A stretch of 7,729 bases of DNA from Marinibacterium sp039179965 (lineage in GTDB: Bacteria; Pseudomonadota; Alphaproteobacteria; Rhodobacterales; Rhodobacteraceae): the NCBI GenBank assembly GCA_039179965.1, contig JBCDEC010000227.1, positions 1 to 7,729 of the forward strand, given 5' to 3'. Positions 5,453-7,729 of the stretch are shown here, one piece after another (the stretch's first letter is position 1; each line of letters begins with the position of its first letter). The notes beneath the pieces were generated by a model, which was not told the DNA's origin, made no database searches, and saw only the letters and a list, made by a program, of their open reading frames with translations. The position numbers and the translations under genes were made by a program.

Positions 5453-6980
5453 CTTCATCCTGTTCATGACCGATCAGCATCGGGCGGATTTTCTCGGTTG
5501 CACGGGGCACTCGGTTCTGAAAACGCCGCACATCGACGACCTCGCCGATCATGGAACGCTTTGGACTCGGTTTTACGTCTCAAGCCCGGTCTGCATGCCC
5601 AATCGGGCAAGCTTCATGACCTGCCGCATGCCAGCCAGTCATGGCGTGCGGGCGAACGGTATTCCGCTCGACGCACGCAATGTCACATTCGTCGATCTGC
5701 TCAGAGACGCAGGCTACAAGACGGCGCTGATTGGAAAGAGCCATCTGCAGACATTTTCCGGGCGACCGGCCTCGCACGAACCACCCCAGACCCGGCCCGG
5801 GTTTCACCGGGCCTCGGGACCGTTGGCGCAGGCCGTGCGCCATGATCTGGCGACCTATCTGGCGGAAGACCCGAACCAGGACAGCTACGACACGCCGCTG
5901 CCGTTTTACGGGTTCGACCATGTGGAACTTGTAACGCGCCACGGCGATCAGTGCCTGGGCACCTACCGCAACTGGGTGCTGGCCCAAGACCCTGACGTCG
6001 ACCGGTTGCTTGGGCGCGCGAACCAATTGCCCCATGACTATGTCTGTCCGCAGGCGATCCGCACGGCCTTGCCCGAAGAGCTGTATTCCACAAGCTATAT
6101 CGCCGAACGCGCTTCGGCGTGGCTGGAGGCGCACGCGGACAGCGAAGAGCCTTTCTTTCTGATGGTGTCCTTTCCGGATCCTCATCACCCGTTCAACCCG
6201 CCGGGGCGGTATTGGGACATGTACGATCCGGCTGACATGGCCGTCCCCGACGTTTTCAAAGCGAGGGACTGGCAGCCGCCGCCGCATGTCCTGAGCGTTC
6301 TCGAAGATCGCGAGTCCGGTCGCGCTCAGCCGGAAACCTTTGCTGTTCTGGGGGTCTACGAACAAGAGGTGCGCGAAGCCCGCGCGCTGACCTGCGGCAT
6401 GATTTCCATGATCGACGATGCCATCGGGCGGGTGCGGTCCCATCCGGGTGCGCGCAGCGCGGTGACCGTATTTACGACCGATCATGGGGACCACTTGGGC
6501 GATCACAAGATGCTCTTCAAAGGCCCCGCGGCCTACGAAGAACTGACCCATGTGCCATTCATCTGGTCGGATCCTGACGCGCCCGGGCCCAAACAGGTCG
6601 ACGACATCGGGCAGACCCATGACATCGGGGTCACGATATTGGAACGGGCCCGCATCGAGCCCGCCATCGGCATGCAGGGGCAATCGCTGCTCTCAGGAGG
6701 CCGGGATGCGGCCTTCATTCAATACGACCATCAGAAGGTAAACCGGGGATTGGGGATATCTCCGCGCGTTCACACGCTGCGCACGCTGGACTGGCGGCTC
6801 TCGATGTTTGACGGCATATCCTGGGGCGAGCTCTATCATCTGCGCGATGACCCCGAAGAGTTGCATAATTTGTGGGACGACCCGAACCATGCAGCCACGC
6901 GGTCCGCGCTGGTCGAAGAATTGACTCGCATGGAAATCGCCCATGTGGATCGGGTGCCGGCCCCGGTCGCCCAGGCCTAG
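5436..6980 (+). CDS. Sulfatase-family hydrolase with atypical CMPNR active-site motif
   Basis: This is a 514-residue cytosolic enzyme of the type I sulfatase / alkaline-phosphatase superfamily, complete and of usual length. The first strand NFILFMTDQ has metal ligand D13. The nucleophile region is PVCMPNRASF (C53), CxPNR where the textbook motif is CxP(S/A)R, and it continues MTCRMP where TGR is usual. Other ligands are GKSH (K101, H103), DPHHPF (H250) and TTDHGDHLGDH (D349, H350), with K362 in LFKGPAAYEE and a C-terminal subdomain from about 430 containing LRTLDWRLSMF. There is no signal peptide. ATG 5436 lies inside the end of the permease gene with AGGCGGG just upstream; this start gives the family N-terminus, whereas an upstream in-frame start does not. 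The overlap implies translational coupling, so it likely acts on the imported substrate. It belongs to a different branch from the sulfatase at the left edge. Sulfatase activity needs conversion of C53 to formylglycine; phosphonate or phosphate ester hydrolysis is an alternative. Confidence 0.93.
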   Translation: MSKRPNFILFMTDQHRADFLGCTGHSVLKTPHIDDLADHGTLWTRFYVSSPVCMPNRASFMTCRMPASHGVRANGIPLDARNVTFVDLLRDAGYKTALIGKSHLQTFSGRPASHEPPQTRPGFHRASGPLAQAVRHDLATYLAEDPNQDSYDTPLPFYGFDHVELVTRHGDQCLGTYRNWVLAQDPDVDRLLGRANQLPHDYVCPQAIRTALPEELYSTSYIAERASAWLEAHADSEEPFFLMVSFPDPHHPFNPPGRYWDMYDPADMAVPDVFKARDWQPPPHVLSVLEDRESGRAQPETFAVLGVYEQEVREARALTCGMISMIDDAIGRVRSHPGARSAVTVFTTDHGDHLGDHKMLFKGPAAYEELTHVPFIWSDPDAPGPKQVDDIGQTHDIGVTILERARIEPAIGMQGQSLLSGGRDAAFIQYDHQKVNRGLGISPRVHTLRTLDWRLSMFDGISWGELYHLRDDPEELHNLWDDPNHAATRSALVEELTRMEIAHVDRVPAPVAQA

Positions 6981-7058
6981 CACCCCCGCGGCGTCCAGAC
7001 GTGCAAACGCTCTGACCGGGCATCCGGCAGAACGCCTTCACCAGATCGATGCAAACGA

Positions 7059-7089
7059 GGGCCCTTTGGCACAGGCGCTCTGAGGGCCC
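7059..7089. terminator. Weak candidate terminator hairpin between convergent genes
   Basis: GGGCCCT (7059-7065) can pair with AGGGCCC (7083-7089) across a 17-base loop, in the 112-base gap between the convergent sulfatase and CLC genes. The location suits a bidirectional terminator, but there is no T run on either strand and the loop is long. No better candidate is visible in 6981-7092. Confidence 0.25.
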
Positions 7090-7092
7090 CGA

Positions 7093-7729
7093 TCACTCCG
7101 GCGTGGTCTTCGTCGCGGGTCGCACCACGGATCGCAGCCCCAGAGGCACGGTTTCGCCGCGACGGATCAGTTTGAGCGTGTAAATCGTTTCCGGGCAGAG
7201 ATAGTGGCGGACAACGCCCGCTGTGGCAGAAACAATCATCAAGGGCAGGATGAAGGAATAATCCGCTGTCATTTCCACCATCATGACCAGCGCCGTGAGA
7301 ATGGCGCCGGTTGTTCCGGCAATCATCGCAACCATGCCCGCGGCCGCAAAGAGCACCACTTCGGTTGTTCCAACATGGGTGAAATAGCCAACGACATGCG
7401 CAAATGCCGCGCCCAGAGTGGCCCCCATGAAAAGCGAGGGCGAAAAGACGCCACCCGACGCCCCCGATCCCAGCGACAGACAGGTTGAGACCAGCTTGAG
7501 CGCGCAGAGCAGCACCAGGAAGCTGGGCGTCGTCAGCGCGCCTTCGAGAATGTCCTGAATGGTGGAATACCCGACGCCTTCGACATAGTACTGGCCGGTA
7601 AACTGCAGCATCGCATAGAGCATCAGGCCCACGCAGAACATGCCGAGGATGTGGCGCGTTTAGTAGTTACCCGGCATCGCATCAAAGACTTCTTCGGCCT
7701 TGTAGAGCGCGCGAATGAAAAGCGCGGAC
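7093..7729 (-). pseudogene. CLC chloride-channel/antiporter family gene interrupted by an in-frame stop, 5' end outside window
   Basis: CLC proteins move chloride or exchange it for protons across the inner membrane. Reading the minus strand from the right edge gives SALFIRALYKAEEVFDAMPG, then NY, a TAA (7660-7662), then TRHILGMFCVGLM and 175 further codons to a TGA at 7093-7095. Both sides of the stop look like one continuous CLC: the upstream part matches the usual segment before 'YYLRH.LGM', the downstream part has EGVGY, the ion-pathway motif GSGASGGVFSPSLF (GxFxP type) and the C-terminal ETIYTLKL. That tyrosine corresponds to the chloride-coordinating Tyr445 of E. coli CLC-ec1. The tail ends soon after without CBS domains. 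A TAC or TAT codon changed to TAA would explain the stop. A restart at ATG 7641 would give 182 residues lacking the upstream selectivity motifs (GSGIP, GxEGP), so unlikely to work alone. Sequencing error cannot be excluded. Confidence 0.82.

Noticed and set aside
5580..6683. A 367-codon minus-strand open frame opposite the second sulfatase
   Set aside because: It is antisense to a complete enzyme with all catalytic motifs, and the translation shows no recognisable fold or motif.
7093..7641. The 182-codon frame from ATG 7641 as a short, complete CLC-like gene
   Set aside because: CLC-like sequence continues in the same frame upstream of the TAA to the window edge, so this is the C-terminal remnant of a longer gene rather than a separate short one.
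1..7729. Mobile elements, CRISPR arrays, tRNA or rRNA genes
   Set aside because: No transposase or integrase motif, regularly spaced repeat, terminal inverted repeat or tRNA/rRNA-like sequence was seen. Gaps between genes are short (63 to 130 bases) and nearly all sequence is coding.

Overview
The window looks like chromosomal DNA of a GC-rich, probably marine alphaproteobacterium, with Rhodobacteraceae/Roseobacter-type the best guess. The grounds are GC-rich codon use, a TAXI-type TRAP transporter with a fused 4TM/12TM permease, and a CLC anion-transport protein of the style common in that class. This placement is inference; no rRNA, tRNA or marker gene is present.

Layout. Positions 1-1869 hold a minus-strand pair: a glutathione S-transferase-like gene (1869 to 1192) followed by a type I sulfatase / phosphonate monoester hydrolase-like gene (1078 to beyond position 1, so its C-terminus is missing). 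A 130-base divergent intergenic region (1870-1999) separates this pair from a plus-strand unit. That unit is a periplasmic TAXI-family solute receptor (2000-3043), a fused TRAP permease (3107-5452) and a second sulfatase-family enzyme (5436-6980), which overlaps the permease gene by 17 bases. A convergent minus-strand CLC chloride-channel-family gene (7093 to beyond the right edge) follows. It carries an in-frame TAA at 7660-7662 in the middle of recognisable CLC sequence, so it is a pseudogene, an early-stage nonsense allele or a sequencing error.

How the genes fit together. Neither sulfatase has a signal peptide: both start directly on the first beta strand of the alkaline-phosphatase fold. 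The receptor does have one. The simplest reading is an import-then-hydrolyse system. The TAXI receptor captures an organic anion in the periplasm, the sodium- or proton-driven TRAP permease imports it, and one or both cytosolic sulfatase-family enzymes cleave a sulfate (or phosphonate/phosphate) ester. The GST may handle a reactive or aromatic product. The substrate cannot be read from the sequence. No regulator and no formylglycine-generating enzyme lies in the window.

Most notable observations: (1) two different sulfatase-family enzymes flank one TAXI-TRAP transporter, one with a canonical CGPSR active site and one with an atypical CMPNR; (2) a GC-rich stem-loop between receptor and permease genes has a 13-codon reading frame starting in its loop and ending in an ATGA overlap with the permease start; (3) three predicted extracytoplasmic segments of the transporter each contain exactly two cysteines; (4) the CLC gene is interrupted by a nonsense codon.
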